This document shows positions 27,701-35,635 of a DNA stretch of 64,000 nucleotides, one piece after another. The notes under the pieces are model-generated. The model saw only the letters and a program-made list of their open reading frames with translations. It was not told the DNA's origin and ran no database searches. A program made the translations under genes and the position numbers. The stretch is from Aestuariibacter sp. GTDB taxonomy: Bacteria > Pseudomonadota > Gammaproteobacteria > Enterobacterales > Alteromonadaceae. The stretch spans positions 4,637,021 to 4,701,020 of the forward strand of contig CP051238.1 in assembly GCA_017794925.1 (NCBI GenBank). The letters run 5' to 3'. The number at the start of each line of letters is the position of its first letter. Within the stretch, counting starts at the first letter, position 1.

Positions 27701-28859
27701 TCAGGCCATCAAATGTGCCTACCCACAGAGCATTTGTGTGGATGTCTTCCCAGAACGACCTGACATGATTGTGGCTGAGTCCGGACTTATCGCCTTCTCT
27801 AGACACAGTCACAAGTAGATCTGATTCCGATGCAATCAGATTAATCCCGGCACCATAGGTAGATATCCAAATATTGTTCTGGTTATCTACATACAATTTA
27901 TTAATGTCACTATTGGGCAGATAAGTGTCTTCACCTTGTCCTGCGCTATACTCGCGAACCAGCTCATAATGCTCATTAAGCACGAATAACGCATTGCCAT
28001 AACTAATCAAAAGCCGGTTTCGTTCATCATAGGGTTCAATAACAATTGGAGTGTCGGATACTGTAGCGTTATACTTCGTCAAAAAATCAAAATCATGCTC
28101 GCCACACGTCTGTAAAGCCGGTCCATGCAGACACCAACGAACCGAGCTTCCAAGCAGAGTAATTACGCCTGAGTGTAATCGCTCGAATGCAACATACGGC
28201 GTGGTAAGAGAAGGCGTAATATCTTTCACCTGGCCATCGCCTATGGCGACCCACAAAATTGAGGCTTTCGAGACTATATAAAGATCGCCTTCAGGATTAA
28301 GCAACAAACTCCGAAAGTGCAGGCTTTCAGGTAACGACATTGTTTCCCATCCGGACACCTCGTTGCCAGATAATACTAGCAATGACAACTGATTGATCTG
28401 GCCGCTTTCCAGTATGTAGAGTTTATTCTGCCAGATCACTGCGCCGCCATTTTGCTGCACTTTAACAGGAGCCTGACTATCGGCAAGCCGCACAGGTTGT
28501 AGTGAATCCAAAGCAACATCGTAGTAAAACAACTGATTCTCACCCATGACAAACAACACTCCGTCGTTTGAGAGAAATAGATGTGTAAATCGCTTTACGG
28601 GCTGTTGGTTATCAGAAAAAGCGTGGTAGGTTTTAAAACGTGAGCTGTCATAGCGCGCCACGCCGTCATTTGTGGCAAACCACATAAAACCCTGAGGCCC
28701 TTGAATGATGTCGCCAACACTGCTTTGAGGGAGACCTTGCTGCACGCCTAAGTTTTCCACACCGAAGGCGTCAGGCAAGCAGATAAAATAAACCAATAAC
28801 AGTGGGCCTGCACATACCAGAGAAAGCACATTTTTCAGGGTCTTTGCGACACAAGACAT
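24792..28859 (-). CDS. hybrid two-component sensor-regulator (HTCS): propeller, kinase, receiver and AraC
   Basis: 1355 residues. After a signal or membrane N-terminus come about 650 residues of two beta-propellers (repeats such as GLPQSSVGDIIQGPQGFMWFAT and LWIGTNAGLNQL), a Y_Y_Y domain, and a membrane helix near 790. Then follow a HisKA domain (HISHEFRTPLTLI, phospho-His849), an HATPase (NLLSNAVKYSS, GNGLGLPLVKSL), a receiver (phospho-Asp1151 in VSDVMMPNMDG) and an AraC domain at the C-terminus. HTCS proteins sense oligosaccharides in the periplasm and directly activate genes. No obvious polysaccharide-utilisation locus adjoins it, so its target is unknown. Confidence 0.9.
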   Translation of the reverse strand: MSCVAKTLKNVLSLVCAGPLLLVYFICLPDAFGVENLGVQQGLPQSSVGDIIQGPQGFMWFATNDGVARYDSSRFKTYHAFSDNQQPVKRFTHLFLSNDGVLFVMGENQLFYYDVALDSLQPVRLADSQAPVKVQQNGGAVIWQNKLYILESGQINQLSLLVLSGNEVSGWETMSLPESLHFRSLLLNPEGDLYIVSKASILWVAIGDGQVKDITPSLTTPYVAFERLHSGVITLLGSSVRWCLHGPALQTCGEHDFDFLTKYNATVSDTPIVIEPYDERNRLLISYGNALFVLNEHYELVREYSAGQGEDTYLPNSDINKLYVDNQNNIWISTYGAGINLIASESDLLVTVSREGDKSGLSHNHVRSFWEDIHTNALWVGTFDGLNRVDLVTHGVQSFFPPFDTSGRFFIRGIHGYHGRLLLMLSQSFQGSMFWLFDPSTNQWESLEPPAGLVETEGVFTSFLEHDKLWIAFVTSGLYYFDLTSQSWHRADFFGDNNHLQHIQSLYVDNNDNLYIGSTKGAVFYNPHTKQLSPFGGATTGELSNQWTRSFLQSQDGTLWIGTNAGLNQLAANQTGLKLTGVHFKSDTIYGIVEDAKQQLWLSTNEGIVAFDPSTTETVRFKYSDGLQSNEFNTGAFAKLIDGTIAFGGVGGMNLFDPDTLLNYEPQKLPLQVVGLKVLNEHISYANTIEGVTLNAPLSQLTELSVQQDLPAFSIDLALLQFSENRNITYEYKVEELSDVWLPLDGERAYFTGLPEGRFNVSFRALSAGGAELGRKSILLSVVPPFWRSGPAIAMYLLVVSLIAFEFYRRRINFHKRQTLRLQRAVAERTKALNNALTEKNSIFNHISHEFRTPLTLINGLVRELQQAPQNDASSKALLGIKRQGSRLLTLVNQLLAMNSKQPTDTPDAACDASQVVQPVVDVFEVVARQQGLMLKAVIHPGVWCRSSAADIETITTNLLSNAVKYSSPDKNEQRPAVIQLTLSKKAEHLVLQVVDAGDGIAQTELSRIWEPFYRSQQHGHIEGNGLGLPLVKSLIDKYDGSVRAYNAPTGGACFECKLPATEPQAKCVSSGNGVRSGINEEHSRSVPDLALLHRKENSSLPYVLIVEDNNELGEYLLRTLSHHYNCSLAKDGLKALEAVAERQPDVIVSDVMMPNMDGFALCQAIKTELATSHVPFILLTAKSDYDSRIEGLSHKANVYLSKPFEAEELLLHIRNLTVQLKKLKLHYQQNLKQSIGIDSSVQVSERTFSEKLDAILDKYYASTDFDPPALAEAMALSERQLQRKLKALADCTPSQFIRTRRLEKSKLMLLSGVPVGNVAFDCGFSSQAYFTKCFRETFDLTPSQFIETNSEILK

Positions 28860-29008
28860 AACTCAGACCATCCCTGACTTCGTTACCGCAGATAAGAGCA
28901 CTAGCATGGCATTTATTAAAGCTCTCATCACACACAGAATTCGTGAACAATTCAGGCTTCTGTTTACAAGCCTGATTAAATTCTAAACTATCCTACTCAG
29001 TGTAGTTT

Positions 29009-29038
29009 TGCAAAGTGTGTCATTCTCCAATGCAAAGT
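29009..29038. repeat. TGCAAAGT direct repeat upstream of the HTCS gene
   Basis: TGCAAAGT occurs at 29009 and 29031, 22 bases apart (two helical turns), about 150 bases upstream of the HTCS start. This is the pattern expected for an AraC-type site and could serve autoregulation. Confidence 0.3.
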
Positions 29039-29059
29039 CATGTATATCGCCAGGCTAAC

Positions 29060-29764
29060 TTAGAAATTTCTCTCGCTCTCAGGTCGAATCACCAATTCGT
29101 GGATATGCGTGCTGGGTCCGGTGTTTAGCATTCCCATGATTGCATCTGCGACGTCTTCGGCCGTTAAATACTCGGGGCGGGACGCTTCCCTGAAATCCGT
29201 ATCGACCCCGCCAGGATAAACAGACAACAATTTAATATGTTCTGCAGCCAACTCTTTGCGCATGACTTTTATGTAAGCATCCAGTGCAGCTTTACTCGCT
29301 GTATAGGCTGCAATCCCGGGATTTGAAAACAAACATACCGTTGAGAGTACATTGATAATGGTCCCCCCGCCTTGCTGCTTCATACCCGGTAACACCGCTT
29401 TAATACACTCAATAGGCGCGTAACAATTGACTTGCATTAACCAATCCAATTGTTCAATAGGTGTCTCATCAGCAGGTAATCGAACATTGTTGAGTCCGGC
29501 GCAGTTTATCAATACATCTACCGGGCCATTGATTTTCGTCGCTTCATCAATAAAATCCGTTCTGGCTGGTTCATCGGTAACACAGAACGCTTTGCTGTAT
29601 ACCGTTGAAGTCTGTTTTTGCACCGATAGTTGGTTCAACGTATCGCTGAGCTTACTTTCACTTCTGCCGCACAGACTCAAGCGATCCCCTTGCTGAGCTG
29701 CTAAGACAGCAAGCTCACGACCAATGCCCGAAGACGCACCTGTTATTACTACGTGTTTTTGCAT
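29060..29764 (-). CDS. short-chain dehydrogenase/reductase (SDR)
   Basis: 234 residues of a classical SDR: cofactor loop TGASSGIG at residues 8-15, NCAGLNN (NAG-like motif, about 87), the serine region NVLSTVC, and active-site YTASK. The C-terminus is shorter than in most classical SDRs. It probably acts as a cytoplasmic NAD(P)-dependent oxidoreductase on an alcohol or ketone. Substrate unknown; single gene upstream of the HTCS gene on the same strand. Confidence 0.85.
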   Translation of the reverse strand: MQKHVVITGASSGIGRELAVLAAQQGDRLSLCGRSESKLSDTLNQLSVQKQTSTVYSKAFCVTDEPARTDFIDEATKINGPVDVLINCAGLNNVRLPADETPIEQLDWLMQVNCYAPIECIKAVLPGMKQQGGGTIINVLSTVCLFSNPGIAAYTASKAALDAYIKVMRKELAAEHIKLLSVYPGGVDTDFREASRPEYLTAEDVADAIMGMLNTGPSTHIHELVIRPESERNF

Positions 29765-29954
29765 GAATAAGTTGAATTACCTGGAGATTTTGGTCAGTTT
29801 ACTATCAATCCGGCTTTGATTCTCTATTTGTTTATTGCCCCTTTAACATTCCTGACAATCGGTAACTTAAAGTATTCGTAGTGAAAATTGCAGCCTGTTA
29901 TTTTGTTAACCAAAAGATGATACTATCCAAACAGTTCTGCAAAGGAAGTGATGT

Positions 29955-31028
29955 ATGCAAGACAAGGTATTGTCGATTGTTCCCCGAGGTTATTTACCCG
30001 AATTGGCCGGTGGCCTTGAGATCTGTGCCATGGAAACCATTGAGTTTTATATTGCGCAAGGGTACATCGGTGCAGTGGCAGCAAAATGTGCAAGCTCACC
30101 TCATAAGAAATTAAAAAGCCGCATACAAAATAAGTTAAAAGGTCCATTTCCTTCCAAATATAAGATAAAAAACCATTGGGTATTCACCGATTACTGGCAC
30201 CCCAGTGGACTTTCCGTTTTATTTGAAAAACTGACTCCCTCTTTTGTACTCTGCCACGTTTCCATGTGCGATGACCTGCTACAAAAGCTCATTGATATAA
30301 ATTATCCCACGTTGTTTTATATCCATACACGGGAGATATCTTCGTTATTTGGAAAGTTACCCGCTGATCACCGTTTTATGTTTGCCTGTGAGTCAACGTA
30401 CATCAAAGCTCAATTTGAACAGGTGAGTAACGCCCCCATCGAGGTCATTCGGCCTATTTTGCCGCCTGAAAAATTTCAGATTTCTGAGACGGGTAAAGCC
30501 ATATTAGTCATCAACCCGCACCCCAAAAAAGGCGGACGCCTGATTGCAGAAATTGCGCGTTTACTTCCGGCACGACAATTTTTAATTGTAGGCGGCTGGG
30601 CCAATACACAACACGACCCAGAGGTGTTAGAGATTGAGCAGGCGCTGAAACAGCTGCCGAATGTGACACGTCAGGCCCATGTTGACGATATGCGAACCGT
30701 ATTCAGGCAAGCCTACTGCCTGTTAATGCCGTGCGTAGTAGCAGAGGCATTTGGCAGAACGGCAGCAGAAGCATTGATTGCTGGCATACCGGTAGTGGCA
30801 TCAAATCAGGGTGCATTGCCTGAGACCGTTGGTACTGGCGGAATTATCGTAGATATTGAAGCGCCAGTTTCACATTGGATTGAACAACTGGAAAAACTGT
30901 TTAACGACAGGGATTTTTACCGTAATCTCCAACAACAGGCTATAGCGACGTCCCAACAAGAAGTCCGTCAGGCAACTTATATACAACAACAATTACTTGA
31001 CCATGCAAAACGCTTATCCGGAAAATAA
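29955..31028 (+). CDS. GT4-like glycosyltransferase
   Basis: 357 residues. The start has AAGGAAG ahead. The N-terminal half contains GYLPELAGGLEICAMETI, and the C-terminal donor half has VVAEAFGRTAAEALIAGIPVVASNQGALPETVG, the GT4 signature with E-x7-E (EAFGRTAAE). The pattern fits a GT-B retaining transferase. The 3' end overlaps a membrane fatty-acid-hydroxylase gene by 26 bases, so the two are translationally coupled and may act on the same lipid. Lipid glycosylation is inferred from this context only. Confidence 0.8.
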   Translation: MQDKVLSIVPRGYLPELAGGLEICAMETIEFYIAQGYIGAVAAKCASSPHKKLKSRIQNKLKGPFPSKYKIKNHWVFTDYWHPSGLSVLFEKLTPSFVLCHVSMCDDLLQKLIDINYPTLFYIHTREISSLFGKLPADHRFMFACESTYIKAQFEQVSNAPIEVIRPILPPEKFQISETGKAILVINPHPKKGGRLIAEIARLLPARQFLIVGGWANTQHDPEVLEIEQALKQLPNVTRQAHVDDMRTVFRQAYCLLMPCVVAEAFGRTAAEALIAGIPVVASNQGALPETVGTGGIIVDIEAPVSHWIEQLEKLFNDRDFYRNLQQQAIATSQQEVRQATYIQQQLLDHAKRLSGK

Positions 31029-32040
31029 TACCGCCAACGGCAGCAGAAAAATCTGGGCTATCGAGTCAAAACTGGCCAATGGCATCATTCTGCTTTTTTT
31101 GGTTTTGGTATCACTGGCCAGCATCGGTGTGGTTGTTAATCACTATTATCAACTTGCCCAGGCCAGTGACATTCCATGGTACGGTATTAAGCAGATTTAC
31201 TGGCATATCCATCACGATGTCATTGTACCCTTTGGTGCTGATCCTCAGCTCTATCTGGGCATTCCGGCTTTGCTTTGCATTCAGGCTTTGTTTCCTGCCA
31301 TTCGTTCACAAAAGCCGTTTAATACCGGTATTCTGGTAGATATGGTATGGGTGTTCATTCACGGTTTTATGGTAACCGGATTCGTACTTATCGCCATTAC
31401 AGCGCTTAACCAGGCACTCATGCCCTGGACCAGTGCCCTGAAATTCGGTGTTTTCAGCAATGTCCCCGCCTGGCTTGAGATTGTGCTTGGCTACCTCGCG
31501 GTTGAACTGGTGGGCTGGTTCAGCCACATGTTACGTCACAAAGTGCGGGTATTATGGGTGTTTCATGAAGTTCATCATTCGCAAAGCCAAATGAACCCAT
31601 TTACATTATTTCGTGTGCACCCTATGGATTATTTGTTCGCGGAATTCATTATCTTTTTACCTGCGCTTCTGTTCGAAGAAACGCTGGGAATTGTGCTTAG
31701 CTATTTGATCATTTCCCGCTTGCACGACGCATTAACACATAGCAACATACGAACAAACCTTGGACCGCTTCGGTATATTTTTGTTACGCCGCAGTCCCAC
31801 CGTGTGCACCACTCGTCAGAAACCGAGTATTTCGATATGAATTACGGTGTCACCTTGTGTGTGTGGGACCGGTTGTTCGGAACGCATTCTCCGTCTGATA
31901 ACGTGTACCCCAAAACCGGGATCAACGACCCCGATTTTCCAGAAGAAAAAGGCAAACCTTGGTACACAATTCCCGGGGTTATTACCCGACAAATGTATTA
32001 TCCCTTTGTAAAAGCAATGCGACTATACTGGGGTAGCTAA
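31003..32040 (+). CDS. fatty acid hydroxylase/sterol desaturase family membrane di-iron enzyme
   Basis: About 345 residues from the ATG at 31003 (a TTG at 30997 is also in frame). Four to five membrane segments flank the His motifs of the family: HMLRH, HEVHHSQ, and HRVHHSSE, with HDALTHS between. These bind two irons and use O2 to hydroxylate or desaturate a lipid. The overlap with the upstream glycosyltransferase suggests modification of a glycolipid or carotenoid. The last 18 bases overlap the convergent acyltransferase gene. Confidence 0.85.
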   Translation: MQNAYPENNTANGSRKIWAIESKLANGIILLFLVLVSLASIGVVVNHYYQLAQASDIPWYGIKQIYWHIHHDVIVPFGADPQLYLGIPALLCIQALFPAIRSQKPFNTGILVDMVWVFIHGFMVTGFVLIAITALNQALMPWTSALKFGVFSNVPAWLEIVLGYLAVELVGWFSHMLRHKVRVLWVFHEVHHSQSQMNPFTLFRVHPMDYLFAEFIIFLPALLFEETLGIVLSYLIISRLHDALTHSNIRTNLGPLRYIFVTPQSHRVHHSSETEYFDMNYGVTLCVWDRLFGTHSPSDNVYPKTGINDPDFPEEKGKPWYTIPGVITRQMYYPFVKAMRLYWGS

Positions 32041-33231
32041 TGATGTCCTGGATGAGCGACTACGCCCATTCAGAATATTCCCAATCCAGGTATTTTTTAC
32101 GCCAGCCTCATAAGTAAGCAGGCCAATAGCCATGGTACCACCACACACCATGACCCATTTAACACTCCAGTGAAATGGCAATTCTGCAACAGCGATTTGA
32201 AAAGCCACTACCAATGGCAGATGAATTAAATAAAGCCAGTACGACGCATTGGCCAAATAATCAATCCAAGCCTTAGGACTGCTAAACAGCTTTTTGCACA
32301 GTCCAAAGGTGAGAGGAATCAATGTCCACATGGTGATGGCATAAGCAAAGGAAAATGCAGCTTTACACCATAGATAGTTTTCATGTCCTGGCTGCCCTTC
32401 ATAGGGCGCAAGCAACATTAATGCTGATATACCGACTATGGCTAATATGGTATTCGCAGCAGAAAGGCGACTGTAAGACTGAAAACATTCCGGTTTTCGC
32501 TGAAACGCCCAGCCAACAACAAAGCACCCAAAATACAAGCAAAAAACGGGCAAATGAGCGACAAGTGATTTATCTGGTGTATCGATGCCCCAATGGGTCA
32601 TCCACCACAAACAAAAGCTAGTAGGTAACGCAATGACCAAGGGTGCACTTTTCGATGTGGACAAACAGCCCACCAGCTTATTACCCGCTGACGTAATGGC
32701 CTGGTGTACGGCAGGTATCAGGATAATACACTGTCGCAGTATCGTTGCACTTATTGTGAACAACATCAGGTAATACAAAAACCATAAATGCGTACCGACA
32801 AATAAGTCATTCGGCAGGTTGCCAAGCGTGGCAACCCCACCTGAGAGCGACGCCAATATATCAACTTCTCCGCGCATACTTTGTGCACCAGCGATCCAGC
32901 CGCTCACTAACAAGGGACGAAGTAAGAACCACCCGGCAACAAAAGGAATACCTAGTCTTATTGCTCTTGATTGCAGGAAATCACTTGCCCCCACTTTATG
33001 TACAGTCATTCGACTAAAATAGCCGGCCACCAGAAAAAATAATGCCATCCGAAAAGTATGGCTGACCAAAGCAAACGCGCCCACCATGCTACTGGTCGAC
33101 ACGTCCATCACCGCCCAACCAATAAATACCGGCATAAACGACAAGCTGGCGTGAAACACAATTCCAAGCAGTAAAGCAAATGCACGGGTCGTATCCAGGT
33201 AATGTAATCGCGTTGATGTATAAGTCTTCAT
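32023..33231 (-). CDS. acyltransferase 3 family membrane protein (OpgC-like)
   Basis: 402 residues with about ten membrane helices. The N-terminus RLHYLDTTRAFALLLGIVFHASLSF matches the acyltransferase-3 signature (D-x-x-R-x-x-A and a conserved His), and SFCLWWMTHWG and YLIHLPLVVAF are typical. The family transfers acyl or succinyl groups to extracytoplasmic glycans, for example OpgC on osmoregulated glucans. Convergent 18-base overlap with the lipid hydroxylase gene. Upstream on the same strand is a CIA30-like protein gene. Confidence 0.8.
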   Translation of the reverse strand: MKTYTSTRLHYLDTTRAFALLLGIVFHASLSFMPVFIGWAVMDVSTSSMVGAFALVSHTFRMALFFLVAGYFSRMTVHKVGASDFLQSRAIRLGIPFVAGWFLLRPLLVSGWIAGAQSMRGEVDILASLSGGVATLGNLPNDLFVGTHLWFLYYLMLFTISATILRQCIILIPAVHQAITSAGNKLVGCLSTSKSAPLVIALPTSFCLWWMTHWGIDTPDKSLVAHLPVFCLYFGCFVVGWAFQRKPECFQSYSRLSAANTILAIVGISALMLLAPYEGQPGHENYLWCKAAFSFAYAITMWTLIPLTFGLCKKLFSSPKAWIDYLANASYWLYLIHLPLVVAFQIAVAELPFHWSVKWVMVCGGTMAIGLLTYEAGVKNTWIGNILNGRSRSSRTSLATPV

Positions 33232-33257
33232 GATGGGCTCCTGCTTGTTTTGTTGGC

Positions 33258-33851
33258 TTAGTAAAAGCTCACATCGTCAATTTCGTAATCAAAAACAGCA
33301 GGCTGAAGGCTGTACGCCACTATACTCAGGCTATTTAAGTTGGTGGTATTCAGTGATGTTTGCTCTGACCAGGCGCGTTTCATTTCCGTGAATGGCACTT
33401 TAACTTCATGAAATTTGCCGTCGGCTTTCACTACAATGGGCGCCGCATGGAAATCGAAATTCGTGACATCGAGGCTATTGGCGGAAAGATTCAGGTTACC
33501 CTGATTAATTCGCACGCGCAGTTTAACCCCTTCATATTCGCTGGCGTCTTTTGCATGCCCCATCTCAGCTAAAGGCACAACGGTACTCGACCATCCGGGT
33601 TGGCCGCGCGGCGGGGTTATCGTTCCACTAACCTGCATGACTCCGTTTTGAACAGAATGCTTGTCCTGCGTGCTTCCTCCAGCCATTGAATCGTTAATAA
33701 ATTGCCGAGGTAAACCGTAACTGGTGTTTGTTGAAGCCGTAAAATCATCAATGACGGGAGACGAATCTGCACCATGTGCAAACATACTGCCCGTTAAGGC
33801 AACCACACCAGCCATCATCATTACTATTCGATTTTTGCTATTTGTTTTCAT
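33258..33851 (-). CDS. exported CIA30-like beta-sandwich protein
   Basis: The ATG at 33851 is chosen (197 residues) because GGAG lies eight bases ahead and the next residues form a signal peptide (RIVMMMAGVVALTGSMFAHGA). The mature part reads VIDDF, FINDSMAGGSTQDKHSVQNGVMQVSGTI, KLRVRINQ, and a C-terminal IDDVSFY. This matches the CIA30/galactose-binding-like fold (complex I intermediate-associated protein 30). Bacterial members are exported proteins without an assigned role. It is divergent from a membrane-fused ECF sigma factor with which it shares a motif. A similar domain forms the C-terminus of the amidohydrolase at 46146. Confidence 0.7.
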   Translation of the reverse strand: MKTNSKNRIVMMMAGVVALTGSMFAHGADSSPVIDDFTASTNTSYGLPRQFINDSMAGGSTQDKHSVQNGVMQVSGTITPPRGQPGWSSTVVPLAEMGHAKDASEYEGVKLRVRINQGNLNLSANSLDVTNFDFHAAPIVVKADGKFHEVKVPFTEMKRAWSEQTSLNTTNLNSLSIVAYSLQPAVFDYEIDDVSFY

Positions 33852-33905
33852 TTCTTTCACTCCGGGTTTAAGGTAGTCATCACAGCAGGGAATAGCCTGT
33901 TGTGT

Positions 33906-33998
33906 GTTGGTACTTATAAGTGCCAGCGGACATAGCAAAGGTGACAAAAAACTTTTTTTATTTTTTTCTGTCACCTTTACCTGTTGAGTTGGCACTTA
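33906..33998. promoter_or_regulatory. shared motif and long hairpin between the ECF sigma and CIA30 genes
   Basis: TGGCACTTA occurs facing the sigma gene (33990-33998, plus) and facing the CIA30 gene (33917-33925, minus, inside the near-palindrome GGTACTTATAAGTGCC). GTTGGYACTTA is a plus-strand direct repeat at 33906 and 33988. Between them AAAGGTGACA (33937-33946) and TGTCACCTTT (33969-33978) form a 10-bp inverted repeat that extends through A and T runs. This looks like a divergent, possibly ECF-dependent, control region. Confidence 0.45.
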
Positions 33999-34024
33999 AT
34001 AAAAAAACAGCCAGAGTGTTAAAT

Positions 34025-35635
34025 ATGTTTTCACAGCGAATGTCATTTGATAACGAACAGGATGCTTACCTGGTGATGTTGTCTTTGGGCGGCAACCGGG
34101 ATGCGTTTTGCCAGATAGTGAAGCGTTATCAAACGCTCCTTTGTACTATCGCGTATTCCGCGCTGGGTGACATCAAACACAGTGAAGACGTCGCACAAGA
34201 AACCTTCGTGGACGCTTGGAAGAAGCTGGATACGTTACACAATCCGGAAAAGCTAAAGTCATGGTTATGCGGCATTGTACGATTCAAAATCAGTCGTTTC
34301 AGGCGTCAACAACCGGCGAAAGAACACACGACAGAGGATCCTGAGCACCTACAAGAACTGGCTGCCGACAACAGTGAACTGGAAACCCAGGCCATTTCCG
34401 AACAACACCAGGCCCTTATGTGGCAGGCGTTGAATAATATGGATGAAATCTATCGGGAGCCGTTAATCCTTTTTTACCGGAAACAGCAATCGGTAGAAAC
34501 GGTGGCCGCCGAATTAGATCTAACAACAGACACCGTGAAACAGCGTTTGTCCCGCGGGCGAAATCTGCTCAAGCAAGCCATGAGCAGCGTGGTCGAAGAT
34601 GCGTTGAAACACAGTAAGCCCGGTGTGGCCTTTACCGTATCAGTCATGACACTAATCAGCGGCATATCGCCTCCCGCCAAAGCCGCCGTTGTTGGTGCTG
34701 GTACGGCGAAACTAGGTAGCCTGTTTAAAGTGGCGACGTTGTTTACGTTTCTGGCGGTGTTTTCCGGTTTTATCAGTTCATTTTTTGGATTACGGGCTGG
34801 CCTGGACCAGTCACGGACACAAAACGAACGCAAGCTGGTTATTCAGTCTGTCATCCTGTTCTTCTTTTTTGCCTTTGTCTTTGTAGCTGGCATGTTTGGC
34901 TTAAAATACATTGCAGTAGAAAACCCCGCTTATACCAACCCGATTACCATGGCGACTCAACTGCTGGTACTGAGCTTTATTGCGATTTATATCTGGCTGG
35001 TTGGTTACATGTTTCAGGCTATGCGCACTCTGCGGGCACATGAACGCATATTTCAGCCCGAGGCATTCAGGCATGAATCTGACGCACCAGACTCAGTGCG
35101 AAGAGAATATAAAAGTCACCTTCACCTGTTTGGCGTTCCCTTAATACATTTTCAGTTTGGTATGCCTGAGCACAGCGATCAGGCCGCCTTCGGCTGGATA
35201 GCTGGCGGCAGCCATGCACGCGGCCTGTTATTTGCCTGGGGCGGTGTCGCCATTGCGCCCATCAGTGTGGGCATTATTGCCGTTGGTGGCATCACCGTCG
35301 GCGCTATAGGCGCAGGTGTAATCAGCACAGGCACTGTGGCGATTGGGTTGCTGGCATTTGGTGCTTCTGCTATCGGTTACAAAGCCTACGCCTCTTTGTC
35401 TGCGACAGGTTGGGAAAGTGCATTTAGCAACGGTGTTTCCCTTGCCAAAGACGCCGCTATAGGCCCGGTTGCCACAGCGGTTCACACAAACTCTGAACAA
35501 GCTGTACGACTGACAAATCTATCGGACTTTGGTCTGGTCTATCATTGGGTATTAGCCGCCATAGCCCTTCTGGTTATCGTGCCTGCCATTTGGCATGCAA
35601 CACAGGTTCGCGCCCGTATGCACTCCAATCGTTAA
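34025..35635 (+). CDS. ECF sigma factor fused to a C-terminal membrane domain
   Basis: 536 residues from the ATG at 34025; the frame runs open to 33920 but through the control region. The first about 185 residues are an ECF sigma: region 2 (VKRYQTLLCTIAYSALGDIKHSEDVAQETFVDAWK) and region 4 (NNMDEIYREPLILFYRKQQSVETVAAELDLTTDTVKQRLSRGR). The rest has hydrophobic segments near 215-240, 280-300, 310-330 and 520-535 plus Gly-rich strands (GIIAVGGITVGAIGAG). The membrane part probably controls the sigma in cis, replacing a separate anti-sigma. Its stop overlaps the convergent amidohydrolase stop by four bases. Confidence 0.8.
   Translation: MFSQRMSFDNEQDAYLVMLSLGGNRDAFCQIVKRYQTLLCTIAYSALGDIKHSEDVAQETFVDAWKKLDTLHNPEKLKSWLCGIVRFKISRFRRQQPAKEHTTEDPEHLQELAADNSELETQAISEQHQALMWQALNNMDEIYREPLILFYRKQQSVETVAAELDLTTDTVKQRLSRGRNLLKQAMSSVVEDALKHSKPGVAFTVSVMTLISGISPPAKAAVVGAGTAKLGSLFKVATLFTFLAVFSGFISSFFGLRAGLDQSRTQNERKLVIQSVILFFFFAFVFVAGMFGLKYIAVENPAYTNPITMATQLLVLSFIAIYIWLVGYMFQAMRTLRAHERIFQPEAFRHESDAPDSVRREYKSHLHLFGVPLIHFQFGMPEHSDQAAFGWIAGGSHARGLLFAWGGVAIAPISVGIIAVGGITVGAIGAGVISTGTVAIGLLAFGASAIGYKAYASLSATGWESAFSNGVSLAKDAAIGPVATAVHTNSEQAVRLTNLSDFGLVYHWVLAAIALLVIVPAIWHATQVRARMHSNR

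Noticed and set aside
33852-33995. N-terminal extension of the CIA30-like protein
   Set aside because: The ATG at 33851 has a good ribosome site and is followed at once by a signal peptide.
33920-34024. Upstream extension of the sigma factor reading frame (GTG at 33920)
   Set aside because: It runs through the palindrome and hairpin of the divergent control region, adds residues unlike any sigma N-terminus and has no ribosome site; the ATG at 34025 begins a normal ECF domain.
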